Positions 1 through 11,324 of a stretch of DNA of 64,000 bases are shown piece after piece; the stretch's first letter is position 1, and each line of letters starts with the position of its first letter. The DNA lies in contig PUQB01000166.1 of NCBI GenBank assembly GCA_003024785.1, forward strand, positions 271,071-335,070, written 5' to 3'. The notes beneath the pieces are model-generated. The model made no database searches, had not been told where the DNA came from, and saw only the letters and a list, made by a program, of their open reading frames with translations. The stretch is from Selaginella tamariscina. Lineage: Eukaryota > Streptophyta > Lycopodiopsida > Selaginellales > Selaginellaceae. The position numbers were made by a program, and so were the translations under genes.

Positions 1-2255
1 TGCAGCGCGCAGCCTTCTTGCTCATGCACATTTGGGCAAGGAGTTTTGGCAGGAGGCTATTGCGGTAGCCATGCATGTTCAGAACCGGTTGCCAACTGTG
101 GCATTGAAAGGCAAACACTGAGGAAGCATGGACGGGTCTGAAGCCTGATGTATCCCATCTCAGGGTGTTTGGTTGCACAGCGTATGCCCATATTCCTGAC
201 CAGCTGCGAAGAAGCTGGACCCCAAGAGCCAGAAGTTGATCTTTGTTGGCTATGCACAAGATGATGAACGGCGTCGAAAAGCATACAGGCTATGGAACCC
301 GGTGGACAAATGCACCATCATCAGCACAGATGTGGTGTTTGTTGAGGATGACCTCACATGGTGTCGTTCCACGGAACAACTTGTGGACTCCTTCATTGAC
401 GATGACTTGTTGGCTCCCCTAATCCCAGTTGGTTTTGTGGACGTAGGGGAAGACCGTGGCCTTGATGCCCTGGGGGAGCAACTGCCAGGTGATGCTCGAG
501 GTGATCAAGGTGATGCTGATGTCCATGAGCAGCTGGCACCTGAACAGCCTGAGCGGCAGGCAAGCCGGAGCAACCAGTTGATGTTCATGAGCAGCTGGCA
601 CCTGAGCAGCCAGAGCAGCAGGTTGATCGGCCTCCTCATGTCCCTCGCCGGCGGGGCATGCCGGATCCTGTGGTAGCTCCACAGACCACGCACGAGAGTG
701 CCTTCTCGCAAGGTGTTGGAAGATGCCACTTCTCTACTTGATGAGGAAGCCAGATGTGCATGTTTGTGGATGAGAAGGTTCCCTCCACCTTTGAAGATGC
801 GGTGACCGAGAGGAGTCTCTTGAGTGGAAGCGGGCCATTCAGGACGAAGTGGATGCACAAGTGCAGAATTGCACATTCGAGGAGTGTGCTGCCCCACACC
901 AACGTGACTTGTTGACTACAAGTGGGTCTTCAAACGGACAGTGGATCCCCTGACTGGGGATGTCAGACACAAAGCTAGACTCGTGGCAAAAGGCTTCACC
1001 CAGGTGCGAGGAGTTGACTATGAGGAGACATTTTCACTGTGGTGAAGTTGCCTAGTGTCCGCACACTCTTGGCACTTGCTAACGCCAGGAGGTGGCAAGT
1101 GCACCAGATGGATGTGAAGATTGCGTTCTTGCATGGGGATTTGCATGAGGAGATCTTCATGCATTCCCCTAGGCTTTCCGGGCATGGGGACACAGCTCGA
1201 GCCGGCGCCTTAACAAGGCCTTGTATGGTCTCAAGCAAGCTTCTCGTGTGGTACCAGAAGTTTGATGAAGCTTTGCGTTGACAAGGCTTTCGGAGAACAC
1301 ACAGTGACACTGGAGGTGATGAAGACGGGATTGGCATGTTGAAAGCAAGTTTGGCACAACGGTTTCGAATGAAGGACATGGGAGAGGTGAAGACGTTCTT
1401 GGGTCTACAAATTGAGCGGGATATGCAGGCTGGGACTTTGAAGATTCACCAGCAGCACTATGTGCAATCTCTTCTCTCTCGATTTGGTATGCAGAACTGC
1501 CGTCCAGTTGAAACTCCCATGCTCGTCGGTGATGTCAATCCAAACTTGCCTCAGACAGGAGGAGAGATATGTGATTCTGAGATTCCGTACCGCAACCTCA
1601 TAGGTTGCTTGATGTTTCTGGCGTCTTCTTCTAGATCAGACATAGCATATGCCATTGTGCTGCTTAGCCAGTTTAGATCTGCTCCGAGTTTGTGCCATTG
1701 GAAGGTTGCCAAACATGTACTCAGGTACCTAAAGGGAACGCCTCACCACGACCTATGCTTCCCAGGCCGTGACACTCAGCTGGTCACTTACATTGATGCA
1801 AGTTGGGGGACAAACAAAGGAGCTCGGTCCACCACTGGCTACTCTTTGGAATTGTGTGGGCCTCGATTGCATGGGGGAGCAAGAGGCAGAGTGTGGTGGC
1901 CCTTTCATCTGCAAAGGTTGAGTACATTGCCCTCACTTCTGGATGCAAGGAGCTTATATGGATGTGGGGACTCTTACAGGAGCTTGGAGCGGTGCAACGA
2001 ACCCCCATGCTTAGCTGGTGTGACAATCAGAGTAGCATTGCTATGAGCAAGAACCCCGTCTACCATGGACGGACCAAGCATTTGCTCATTCAGTTTCATT
2101 ACGTTCGGGAGCTTATAGAAGGCGGTTTGGTGAAGGTGGCTCATTCTTCTGTGGATGAGATGGTGGTAACGTGCTCACCAAACCGCTGGGCCCGGCCAAG
2201 TTTGCTTTGTTCCGACAGGGCCTTAGAGTCTTTTGAGCACCAGTTTACGAGCGAG
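1..2255 (+). mobile_element. Ty1/Copia retrotransposon, partial and broken pol
   Basis: Degenerate Copia polyprotein entering from the left edge. The order is: integrase C-terminal part at about 1-350 (NRLPT, VFGCTAY and FVGYA-type motifs), a linker, reverse transcriptase at about 850-1700 (KARLVAKGFTQ-type, HQMDVK-AFLHG and RFGMQNC-type segments), then RNase H at about 1780-2230 (ALSSAKVEYIAL, KHLLIQFHYVRE). The reading frame changes repeatedly, for example near 117, 1195 and 1800. The stretch that should carry the YVDD catalytic box is missing between the thumb-like segment ending near 1280 and the segment starting at 1336. No left LTR lies in the window. The locally higher GC sets it apart from the AT-rich DNA that follows. 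This is a dead copy; the family assignment is secure, the lineage is not. Confidence 0.93.
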
Positions 2256-2395
2256 TGTTGAGACATTAACTGGGTTTGGACCCTTGTTTTAGGGTTCTTC
2301 GTGAGCACGAATGCGAGCTATTGTGCAATGCATACTATCCGCCAGGTTTGAGGTTTGATCTTGGTGCGGCCGTGATTTAATTCTGAACAAAAGTT
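2256..2395 (+). repeat. possible 3' LTR stub of the first Copia element
   Basis: Just after the RNase H end, a purine-rich GAGCGAG is followed by TGTTGAGAC, which looks like a polypurine tract and an LTR start. About 140 bp follow before older Copia-like sequence resumes. No matching left LTR is visible, so this is an inference from position only. Confidence 0.35.
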
Positions 2396-3024
2396 AATAG
2401 TGCTCATGTTATAGATGAACTCACAAGGCTATGAAGAATTCTTATTGGAACAAATGGTTCCAAGTAATGAGGGAGGAAATTAATGCACGATCGGGCTAGC
2501 CAATGGCTCATGGACATTATTCGAGCTGCCTCTTAGCTAGAGAGTGGTTCCATGTAAGTGGGTTTTTAAAGTTAAGTATATCTTAATAACAAATTAGATT
2601 TTGTTTTCCTTTTAAAAAATATTAATTATATAAAGTAAATGAATTTAGGCATCATAGTAAAAAAATGTGAGCATTTAGAGAACTTGTTAAGTAGGTATCT
2701 TTAGTTCTTTGAAATATCAAAAAAAAACTAAGTTGGTTGCACACATATTTTTCACATGTAGTTAAGCTTCTGTGCATATACACCAAATGGATGTTAAAAA
2801 TGCATTTCTTCATAGAGATATTAACTAAAACATATATGACTAAATGAGCTCAGACAAAAACAAGCATTGGTAGTGGCAGAGTACGTATCTAAAGCCTCAC
2901 AAGATGTTGTGGTGATGTACGGCTCGAATCTCAGGTGTGTCGCAATGTCAATGAATTTACAAAGGCTTTTCATATGATTGATCTAGGGTAGCTAACCCAT
3001 TGTCTTGGTTTGCAAGTTTACATA
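2396..3024 (+). mobile_element. older Copia relic, left half (interrupted by a later insertion)
   Basis: Heavily decayed reverse-transcriptase-like sequence. One piece at about 2440-2570 resembles the RT entry region, with a CKWVFKVKY-type motif near 2550. A second piece at about 2730-2830 resembles the IHQMDVKNAFLH block (seen as TKWMLKMHFF in one frame). A short piece near 2880 resembles RNase H. Stops and frameshifts are frequent. It appears to continue at 7190 on the far side of the inserted Gypsy-like element. Confidence 0.7.
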
Positions 3025-3587
3025 TGTTAACATGGGAAAACTTTCCTATGTGCACAAATCATTATTCACAACGTAGGAAACGTTTCCAGTTAAAGATTTA
3101 GGGATTTTGTCCTATATGTCTCATTTCTAAAGTTAAGGATAACATTTTGCTTTGGTCATTGACATGTTAGAGCATTTATAAAATATCTTGCTCAAAGACA
3201 ATAATATATATAATTAGATAATATATCATAACCATGCACTTGCATTAAAATAATTAGAAAAAGATAGCAAGTGTGGAGACTACTTCTCTCCTAAAGATTC
3301 TCTCTCTCATGCTATGCTCTTTAGCCTTCTTCTCCTCTCCAACCCTTCTAGCCCTTCATCTCCTCCATAGTCCTCACTAAATTATATCCTCCTTTACCTC
3401 CTCATACCAACCGTCATAACTATCTACTTCCTGTCTGCATAAGATTCTTCCTACCATCACAGGAATTTCCTGTCATCATAAGATTTTTTTTTTTTTTGTA
3501 CACAAGATTTTCTTATTGCTCCTTTATTACAAGTTATTCCTCCACTGTAAAAAGTTATATACATGTTATATTTTTGGCCTCTAAACA
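3025..3587 (-). repeat. LTR (left copy, 3' LTR of the minus-strand element)
   Basis: Aligns through most of its length with 6616-7189, including the shared CATAACCATGC and AGCCCTTCATCTCCTCCAT blocks. The two LTRs differ by many substitutions and small indels, so the insertion is old. Confidence 0.85.
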
Positions 3588-6500
3588 CTATTTCCCACCT
3601 TGAAGATTTAAAGTGTCCTCACTGCAACTATCCTATGCGTTTCTTATGATGTTGACCTTCATGGTACTCTAGATTTTTTTCGTTCATCTCTTAAATTCTT
3701 GATTGGAAGTTGATACCTTGAGTTATATCACTTAATTTTCTGCATTTTGTTCCTTAGGCTCACTATTTACTTTCTCTTTTATTTCTTTGGCTTATTTTTG
3801 TATATATATTCACTTGTTGCAAAGATTTATAATATACACATATGTATACTTTACAAGTTGTTCTTATAAATCAATCTATATGGATTGCTTTATAGAACTT
3901 TTCATGTAATCTAGATCTATTGTTTTTCTTTTGTTAAATAGTTTTTTTTTTTTTCAACACTACATAAAGGTTTATGTTTATTAAGACCTTTAGATCACGA
4001 TATGCTTTCAAAATTTCTATTTCTTCTTGATCATTTAACTCATTAAACCAGTCATATCCTTCTAAAATAAGAAGTTGGTTTTCTTTTAAGATATCTCTTA
4101 ATATGATTATATATCACTAGTTTACCTTCTCCTTCTCCTAGCGTCATCTTTCATATTTCTCAACTATGTATAACTTTGACATATTCAACTAAGGTCTACT
4201 CAATAACATAGTATATACAATATCTTTTCCTTCCATTTGGAAGATAATGATTGACACCTTATACTTGAGACCTTTTATGGATATAGTCAATCCTCTATTA
4301 TATCTACAGGCTTAACACTTCTCTGATCTGCCATTTTTATATTAAAAGGAGCAAGCTCAATAAGGTCTAAACCCATTTTCTTACAAGCATGTTCTTCAAT
4401 AAAGTTAACTCCTAAACCTTTATATATAAGAGCTCATTTTATCTTATTTCTAGCAACATATATTGTGATGCTGGGTACATACCCACCATAATTGCCTTTT
4501 TTTCATAATGCTTCTCTACTCAGTGAATTTCATGCCATGTATAAGTAGGTAAAGATTTTGAAATAATGTTCAACATTTATAAAATTTGATTTTTAATATA
4601 TTGGATGTATTAATTGTCCCAACGTTGATTTCTTGACTCAATGCACTTTAAGCCATTGATTTTGGCACATCATTTAAAATCTACTTCACGAAAATACTTT
4701 ATTTTATAGAAATATTCTGTTTCATGGACATATTCTTTTCTTCCAAAATATTCCTCCCTAAAATAGAATTTGTTATTTTTAAATTTTTAATCTATTCTTG
4801 ATTTCTTATGATTTGAAATAAACTTAGGGAGTTCGATGAATGTTCATCACTTCCCTTGTATTCATACTATTATGTGATGGATATACATAATTTCTTTCTT
4901 TTACTATCACAAATTTTAGTTTTTAACATTTTCTTTCTTTTAAATAAGTTATTGCTCACATGACATATTAATTTTTTATCTCACTCTCTTCCACATCAAT
5001 TAATTGAACTCCATGCTATCATTTAGGAACATTATTTTAAGTAAAAGGTTGATTCCTAAGACAATTTGAAAAAATATATCCTTTCTTTTTACATGTATAA
5101 CAAGTAAGATTAATGAAATTTCTTTTTTGCACTTTTCTTTGTAGATAATCATTTTGATCTCCATCAAAAAATTTTCTTGGATATGATCTTTTTAGTCCTT
5201 TGTAGGACATCTCATTCCTTCATATATTAAGCTTGTGTAAAAGCATAATTAATTTGATTTCCTTCATACAATTTATCATTTTCTCATATATAAGCAATTC
5301 CTAGTATGTACCTCATAATAGAGCTTCATATTATGAAATGGGAATGTGGTAACATGAGGTTGTCTTACAAGAAATGGCATGTCATACGACATGTCATACC
5401 AACCTTCTTTCCTTCATTCCTCCTTTCTCTTTTCACACGTGTCACATTTTGATTAAAAAATATTTATAATCTTTTGTAAAATGTTCTTCATTATCATAAA
5501 TTTAACATTTCAACAACTTTAATCTGTATTTATCCATACCTAAGATTTTTACACTTTGCACACCATATCTTGGCATCCAATTCCTTATACACATAATTCT
5601 TTTAAAGATTTAATCAATTGTAATATTATTTTCTTGTCAGCCTTATAATCTAGAACCTTAATGGGTTCTTTCTCATTATTTGAATTATCTTCTTCTCTCT
5701 TTAAGGACTTTATTTTCCTTCTGCTATATTATCTATTTGTCTCCTCTTCTTCTTATAATTTTCAGAATCACCATTACATAATATCTATATAGCTTTTGCA
5801 ATCCTTACTTATATCATTAAAGTAAAACTTCTTCCTTAAACATATAGTTTACATTTCTTTTTATGCTTTTTAAAATAGTGTGTATTTCTTTTATAGTTTC
5901 AGTTTTTCCTTATAGGATATTTCGAAACTTCTTAAGTGCTCTTCTGACAACTCTTCCTTTTTAAAGTATTCTTTAAAAACTTATGTAGCTTCTTTACAAT
6001 CTTCTCTTATATCTTTCTCTAACTTATAATATCAATCAGATGCATTTCCTTTTAATGTGTGAAGAAATATAAGCAACTTATTTGCTGCTTACTTTATATA
6101 ACTTTATAACTTCTTCAAACTGTAACAAGTGTCTTTTAAGATTTTTCTTTTTTCTTACGAAAAATATTTGAGTATATCAATGTTTCTCCCAACATTTTAG
6201 GAAAAAGTGTTATATTAAAATTCTTGGTGGGTTTTTTTTATCACTTCCCTTTACACTACGACTAAAACTTTCAAGAGATCCTCTTTTCATGTATTAGGAA
6301 ATCTTATTCTTTAAAGGAGTTCCTCCTATTTGATTAATGATCTTATAAGAGCTTCTTGCTTAATAATATTAGTAATATCTATTTGCTTTACACGAATAGC
6401 CTCTCTCTCGGCCTGCATATTATCTCTCTCTCTTATTAAAGATGGATTAGGATTATAATACTTTAAGGCTCCATCCATCATTATATATATATACTTTTTT

Positions 6501-6615
6501 TTCTTCCCATTAAAGCTCTACTTCTTTCAGAGCTATGTCACATATATTACTTCTCATTTAAGGAATTTCATGAATTCATACACAACTATGGCAAAATCCT
6601 TTCGTGGTTGCCATG

Positions 6616-7189
6616 TGTTAACATGGAAATACTTTTTTATGTGTAGAAATCATTGTTCACAGCATAGAAAACATTTCCCAGTTAAAGATTTGGAGATTTC
6701 ATCCTTATATTAGCTCTATATGTACTTATCTCATCTATAAAATCAAAAATAAGATTTTATTTTGGTCATTGTTATTTTAGAGCATTTACAAAATATCTTT
6801 CTTAAAGACAAGAATATATTCAATAGATAACATATCATAACCATGCGCTTGCATTACTAAAATAATTACAAAGAGATAAACTTACTTCTCTCCTAGAGAT
6901 TTTTTCCTCTCTCATGTTATACTCTCTAGCCTTCTTTTCCTTTCTAGCCCCTCTAGCCCTTCATCTCCTCCATGGTCCTCACTAAATTCTATTTTCCTTT
7001 GCCTTCTCATACTAACTATTATAATTGTCTACTTCTTGTCTACATAGGATCCTTCCTACCACCATAGGATTCTAAAATTTTCTTATACACAGTATTTTCT
7101 TATTGCTCCTTTCTTACGAATTATTTCTCCATTGTAAAAAAGTTCTATATATGTAGTTTTCTTACATGCTATATTTTTGCCCTCTAACA
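6616..7189 (-). repeat. LTR (right copy, 5' LTR of the minus-strand element)
   Basis: Starts TGTTAACATGG and ends CCTCTAACA, giving TGTTA/TAACA inverted termini. Pairs with the left LTR at 3025-3587. Confidence 0.85.
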
Positions 7190-8155
7190 ACATGTACCCA
7201 CTCACATGAGATATATATTTTCATCAACAAAAGTACATTAATACCATATTACATAAGTTTCAACATCTTTGTGAAACATCTACAGTGGCATATACACTAG
7301 TTGTTCTTCCAAGAAACCCTCTTGAGCAAGTGTGTCTACTTTAGATGACTTGTTGCTTACCCAAAATGTTGACACACAAAATCTTCCATATCAAAGTTTG
7401 GTTAGTTGTTTCATGTACCTCATGACCAATAGTAGACCTAACATTGCTCTAGCAATTATAAATCTTAGTCAAAAGCTGCATGAACCTATTAGATGTGATT
7501 GATATGCTACCTGCAAACTAATTCAGAAACTTAACATTGTGTACACAATAAAAGGAGTTTCCACTCTTGAAGCTTTTCATGATGTTGACTTTGCTACTCA
7601 TTATGAGGACAACTCTTCAAAGACTGGATGGTTCTTCAAAATATATGAAGGAGCTATTTGTTGGAAGTGTAAGAAGCAATAGTATGTGGTGTTATCCACA
7701 ACAGAATCAAAGTTTTATGCTATACTCTTAGCAGGTAAGGAAGTTATTTGATTACATAAGCCTTTAAGGTCTCTAGGGTTGTTGCCTCAAGCTCCAACAT
7801 GTATCTTCAACAATGACATGAGCGCCATACAGATTGCTTGCAACCCTATGAAACAGCACCATACAAAGCACATGAGACTTCATGGATGTTGGCTCACATA
7901 GCAGTTGAACTTGGCAGAGATTAGATTGGAGTACATGTTCACCAAGACATTACCTGTAGATATTCTAACAAACATATTAGAGAGCTAAATTTTGTCAAGC
8001 ACTAGGATTTTGCAATAGAAACTCTTGAGGGGGAGTGTTAAAAGCACCATATTAGCCTTGGATTTTGCAATAGAAACTTTTGAGGGGGAGTGTTAAAAGC
8101 ACCATACTAGCCTTGGATTTTGCAACAAGAACTTGAAAGGGGGAGTGTGTTAGAA
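7190..8155 (+). mobile_element. older Copia relic, right half (RNase H) with tripled polypurine tract
   Basis: About 7425-7900 carries a decayed Copia RNase H region: a TNSRPNIALAI-like block, then DVDFATHYEDNSSKTGW, a STTESKFYA-like block and QIACNPMKQHHTKH. Internal stops are present. From 8026 to 8155 a unit of about 54 bp is repeated so that the purine tract GAGGGGGAGTGTTA (or a close variant) occurs three times, at about 8027, 8082 and 8135. Each is the usual Copia junction of polypurine tract and LTR start. Probably the same old element as 2396-3024. Confidence 0.8.
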
Positions 8156-8435
8156 GGAATTCAACATGACTCAATTTATTGAAGCTTATTGAATCAAAGA
8201 AGTAACATATACATATATGTGTGTGTGTGGGTGCATATACTATATTCCACAGAGTTTATATTTTAAGGTATGAAGATGGATGCACATAGCTTGAAGCTTA
8301 GTTTCGAAATTTTAACACATTCACTAAGGGGGAGCATGTGCTCAATTTTATTTTTTTCAAAAGTGGAAGTTAGGTAGTAATTTTTTAAGAGTCAAGTGTT
8401 TACACAAACAAAGGATTGTTTGTGTTCAAGGGGAG

Positions 8436-9130
8436 TGTTGGGATGAATGTACTGGTTATGGTAGTAAATACAATCATATGGTCTTATGCAATTACATAAT
8501 GATTAATATTTCATAAACGTTAAAGAATGATATATGTAAGGATAGATGAACATAAGGGAATAATCAATTAGTGTATTTCATTTTACTTATCTTCAATATA
8601 CATAGGATTGGTTCTAAATCTCGATTCTCCCTTTTTCTCTCTCCCTCTCCCTCTTTCTCCCTCTTTCTCCCTCTCCCTCTCCCTCTTTCTCCTCTCTCTC
8701 TCTTAACTATTCTTCACCAACCTTGAGTATGACATACATTGGATTATATATCACACATATAAAAATATTCATTTTGTAATATGGATGTGTAAGGTTTGTA
8801 AATACATGTATGTATATACATGTATTACCCTACAAAGGTAATATGCTAGTCATAGTACTATAACATATGGATCATCCATTTGGGATTGATTTGGTCCATC
8901 CATTCTTGTATATAAGCAGGATGTAAACCCAATTAAGGACCTATTCCCATATCTCAAGCACTCACATTGGTGGTGGTGAAGTTCTTAAAGGGCAAAGTGC
9001 TTTTATTCTTATTCATTTGTTCTCTTTTAAATGTAAATATGTGTTAACTTTTCTTCAGATCTAGAATTGTAACTATTAAATATGTTCTTCCTTTTCAATC
9101 TCCATTGCATTCTCTTCTTCCACCATGCCA
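8436..9130 (+). repeat. LTR-like sequence with promoter-type TATA
   Basis: A purine tract CAAGGGGAG directly precedes TGTTGGGATG at 8436, the usual form of an LTR start. A TATATAAG box lies at 8909-8916. A CT-rich simple-sequence block spans about 8630-8702. About 150 bp (8787-8940) recurs diverged at 10960-11100, so this is one of a pair of related LTR fragments. The right end is uncertain. Confidence 0.55.
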
Positions 9131-10721
9131 CACTATTATCGATCGAGGAGTGTGTCATCTAAGGTTGTAGTTGATGCATCAATGTTGTTCTTATGGCTAT
9201 GTCCTCTTTAGATCAAGCTTTTAGTGCTATGCAGTGTGATCTATTGATGCTGCTCCAATCCTTGATGTGTTGCTATCTCCAACTTCCATGGGATGTGATT
9301 ATATGGCTTCTCCTATTCTCAATGTCCTGCCATCTCCTATTAATGTAGAGTGTAATCATGACATCGATTGGAGAGATATGGATGATGTAGTTTGATTCTT
9401 GGAAATGTTCGTGAATCAAGTTTATAAGAAAGAAGATGTATACGAGCTTGAGTGAATTATTTTGAGAATAGCTTTGGAGATGAGTTAGAGATTTTGCGGG
9501 AGTCTTTGATTGTTTCTGGTGTTGAGAAATCATATGTTCCAAGGGTTGAATCACTTTTGGCAGAATTTAGATTGAGTGTACCCGGTTATGGATGCCATTG
9601 AGAGTCTTTACCTTACTATTATTGCTGAGGAGTTTTCCTATTCCTTGAGAGTATGGGCTTTTCTTATTCATTTTCCCATCTCAAGTGTTAATTGTGTATT
9701 GAGGAGGTTGAGTAGTGTGTGAGTCTCTTGCTTATCTTGTGGTGGTCAAAGTATTTTATAATAGGATGTTCCATATTATCCAGCCTTTTTGCTTGAATAA
9801 AGTCTCTTATAATAGGAAATCCTATGTTATTTAAGTTTTGAGCACATTTCTTTTTTTTTATTTTCCTATTTTGCATTGATAGTTGTTGAAATTTTTTCTT
9901 CTGATGTTTCTTTATTCATTTTTCTTCTTCCACAATGTTTTTTCTTTAAATTTTCTCACTTTCTCCTCTTTGCCTTGACACTTCACACGTTTTTTTTGGA
10001 GGGGGTAGAGGGGACAAATGAGAGTTCGAACTTAATCATGGAGTGAAGACGAGTGGATACGGTAGTGGAGCGAGGATGAATAATATGGATTATGGAGTGA
10101 GAATGAGCATAGGAGTCTGAATAAAACATCCAACCCCAATGTAGTGAGGCCAAATAGAGATGACATAGTGAGGACAAGTGCAAATGAAGTTGGTGCTTCA
10201 AAAAAATTTCCTTCGAGGAAGGGATAAGGAGGATGTGGAGGACGAACAGAGTGAATTCAACCTTGGTGTTGGATGAGGACGAAGGTCACGAGTTTGAATT
10301 AATATGAGTATTGGATGTTGATCGAAGATGTAAGGGCAGTTTTATTGATCATTATGAGTCCGAGTTAATGGTGATTTTGGAGGATAGCCAACAAATAGAC
10401 GTAAAGGTAGGATGTATTGTTTACTGCAATGACATTTTGTGGACTACAATGGCTCTCAAAGTCCCTTGCTTTGATTCAAAGTTATGGCTTTGAGGTTAAT
10501 TCAAATTGGTAACTGCACATAGAATTGCAATTGGTTCATTAAGATTCTATAGTCAATTGATGTTTGTGCCATGGCTTTGGGTTTTGTTTATTTCATGGCT
10601 ATTAGCAACTACGTTGGTAGTTCCATGAGAGCTTATGGCAATCTATAATTGCCCAGCAAAAGCTTCAAATGTTCCACTTGACCTATCGTCATCGCCTTTT
10701 CACCTTCCAAAGGGGAAAATG
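9131..10721. other. region without recognised genes between two LTR-like fragments
   Basis: Short open frames exist on both strands (for example 9273-9554 minus and 10311-10493 plus), but none has a recognisable motif, splice structure or paralogue in the window. The position between two related LTR-like pieces suggests decayed retrotransposon interior. I cannot identify a protein. Confidence 0.4.
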
Positions 10722-11110
10722 GTGTAAGGTCTATAAATACATGTATGTATATAGTAATACCTTAGAGTTGCATAGACCGTACGTCTTCTAATCGATAACA
10801 AGTTCATCGGCTGCAACCACGAAGTGCCCGTCCTAAACCACATGTAAATATGTGTGTCTATGTGTGTAAAGATATACATATGCACACATTAGTTGCATAT
10901 TGAGTAAGCTTATTCCCTTGAGAGAACATGATAAGAGCTACATCTATGTCACATAGTATATACATGTATTACCCTACAAAGTTAATATGCTAGTTATAGT
11001 ACTATAGCATACAGACCGTCCATTTGGAACTGAATCTAATCCATCCATTCTTGCATATACCAAGGGGTTTAAACCCCCATATTGTGAGCATTCATTCATT
11101 CACACATGTA
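10722..11110 (+). repeat. second, diverged LTR-like fragment
   Basis: 10722-10760 and 10960-11105 match 8781-8945 (shared TACATGTATTACCCTACAAA and TCCATCCATTCTTG). They are separated here by about 190 bp of unrelated DNA. It lies just upstream of the primase gene. Confidence 0.55.
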
Positions 11111-11168
11111 AATCTACTTAATGATATCTATATCTATATCTATCTGTCTATATGTTTATATACACACA

Positions 11169-11173
<5 letters not shown>

Positions 11174-11207
<34 letters not shown>
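11174..11207. repeat. (AT)n microsatellite
   Basis: An uninterrupted run of alternating A and T, about 34 bp, roughly 60 bp upstream of the primase E2F sites. Confidence 0.9.
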
Positions 11208-11211
<4 letters not shown>

Positions 11212-11269
11212 GTACATAGATATACAAAAACTTTTGATTTGTATTTAATAGGTGTGTACCCTAGGGAGA

Positions 11270-11300
11270 TTTTCCCGCCAAGAAACAGATTTTCGCGCCA
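11270..11300 (+). promoter_or_regulatory. two tandem E2F/DP sites upstream of the primase
   Basis: TTTTCCCGCCA (11270-11280) and TTTTCGCGCCA (11290-11300) both match the E2F consensus TTTSSCGC. They start exactly 20 bp apart, and the second ends 24 bp before the ATG. This arrangement is typical of plant S-phase genes. Confidence 0.85.
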
Positions 11301-11324
11301 ATTGCTAGGGTTGTTGAGCCAGCT

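Larger units (their letters stand above)
3025..7189 (-). mobile_element. non-autonomous Gypsy-like LTR retrotransposon with gag/protease traces only
   Basis: Two similar long terminal repeats (3025-3587 and 6616-7189) begin TGTTAACATGG and end in TAACA or TAAACA. They bound about 3.0 kb of internal DNA. Orientation is minus: a purine-rich tract sits next to the left LTR (reverse complement of 3588-3603), and a primer-binding-like TGGCAACCACG sits two bases inside the right LTR (reverse complement of about 6603-6613). On the minus strand, 5061-5102 encodes a degenerate CCHC zinc knuckle (CX2CX4-Y-X4C, the His replaced by Tyr). About 4315-4435 encodes a retropepsin-like piece (KMGLDLIELAPFNIKMAD). 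I see no reverse transcriptase or integrase. The flanks ACATA and ACATG may be a decayed target duplication. The internal frame is full of stops. Confidence 0.75.
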
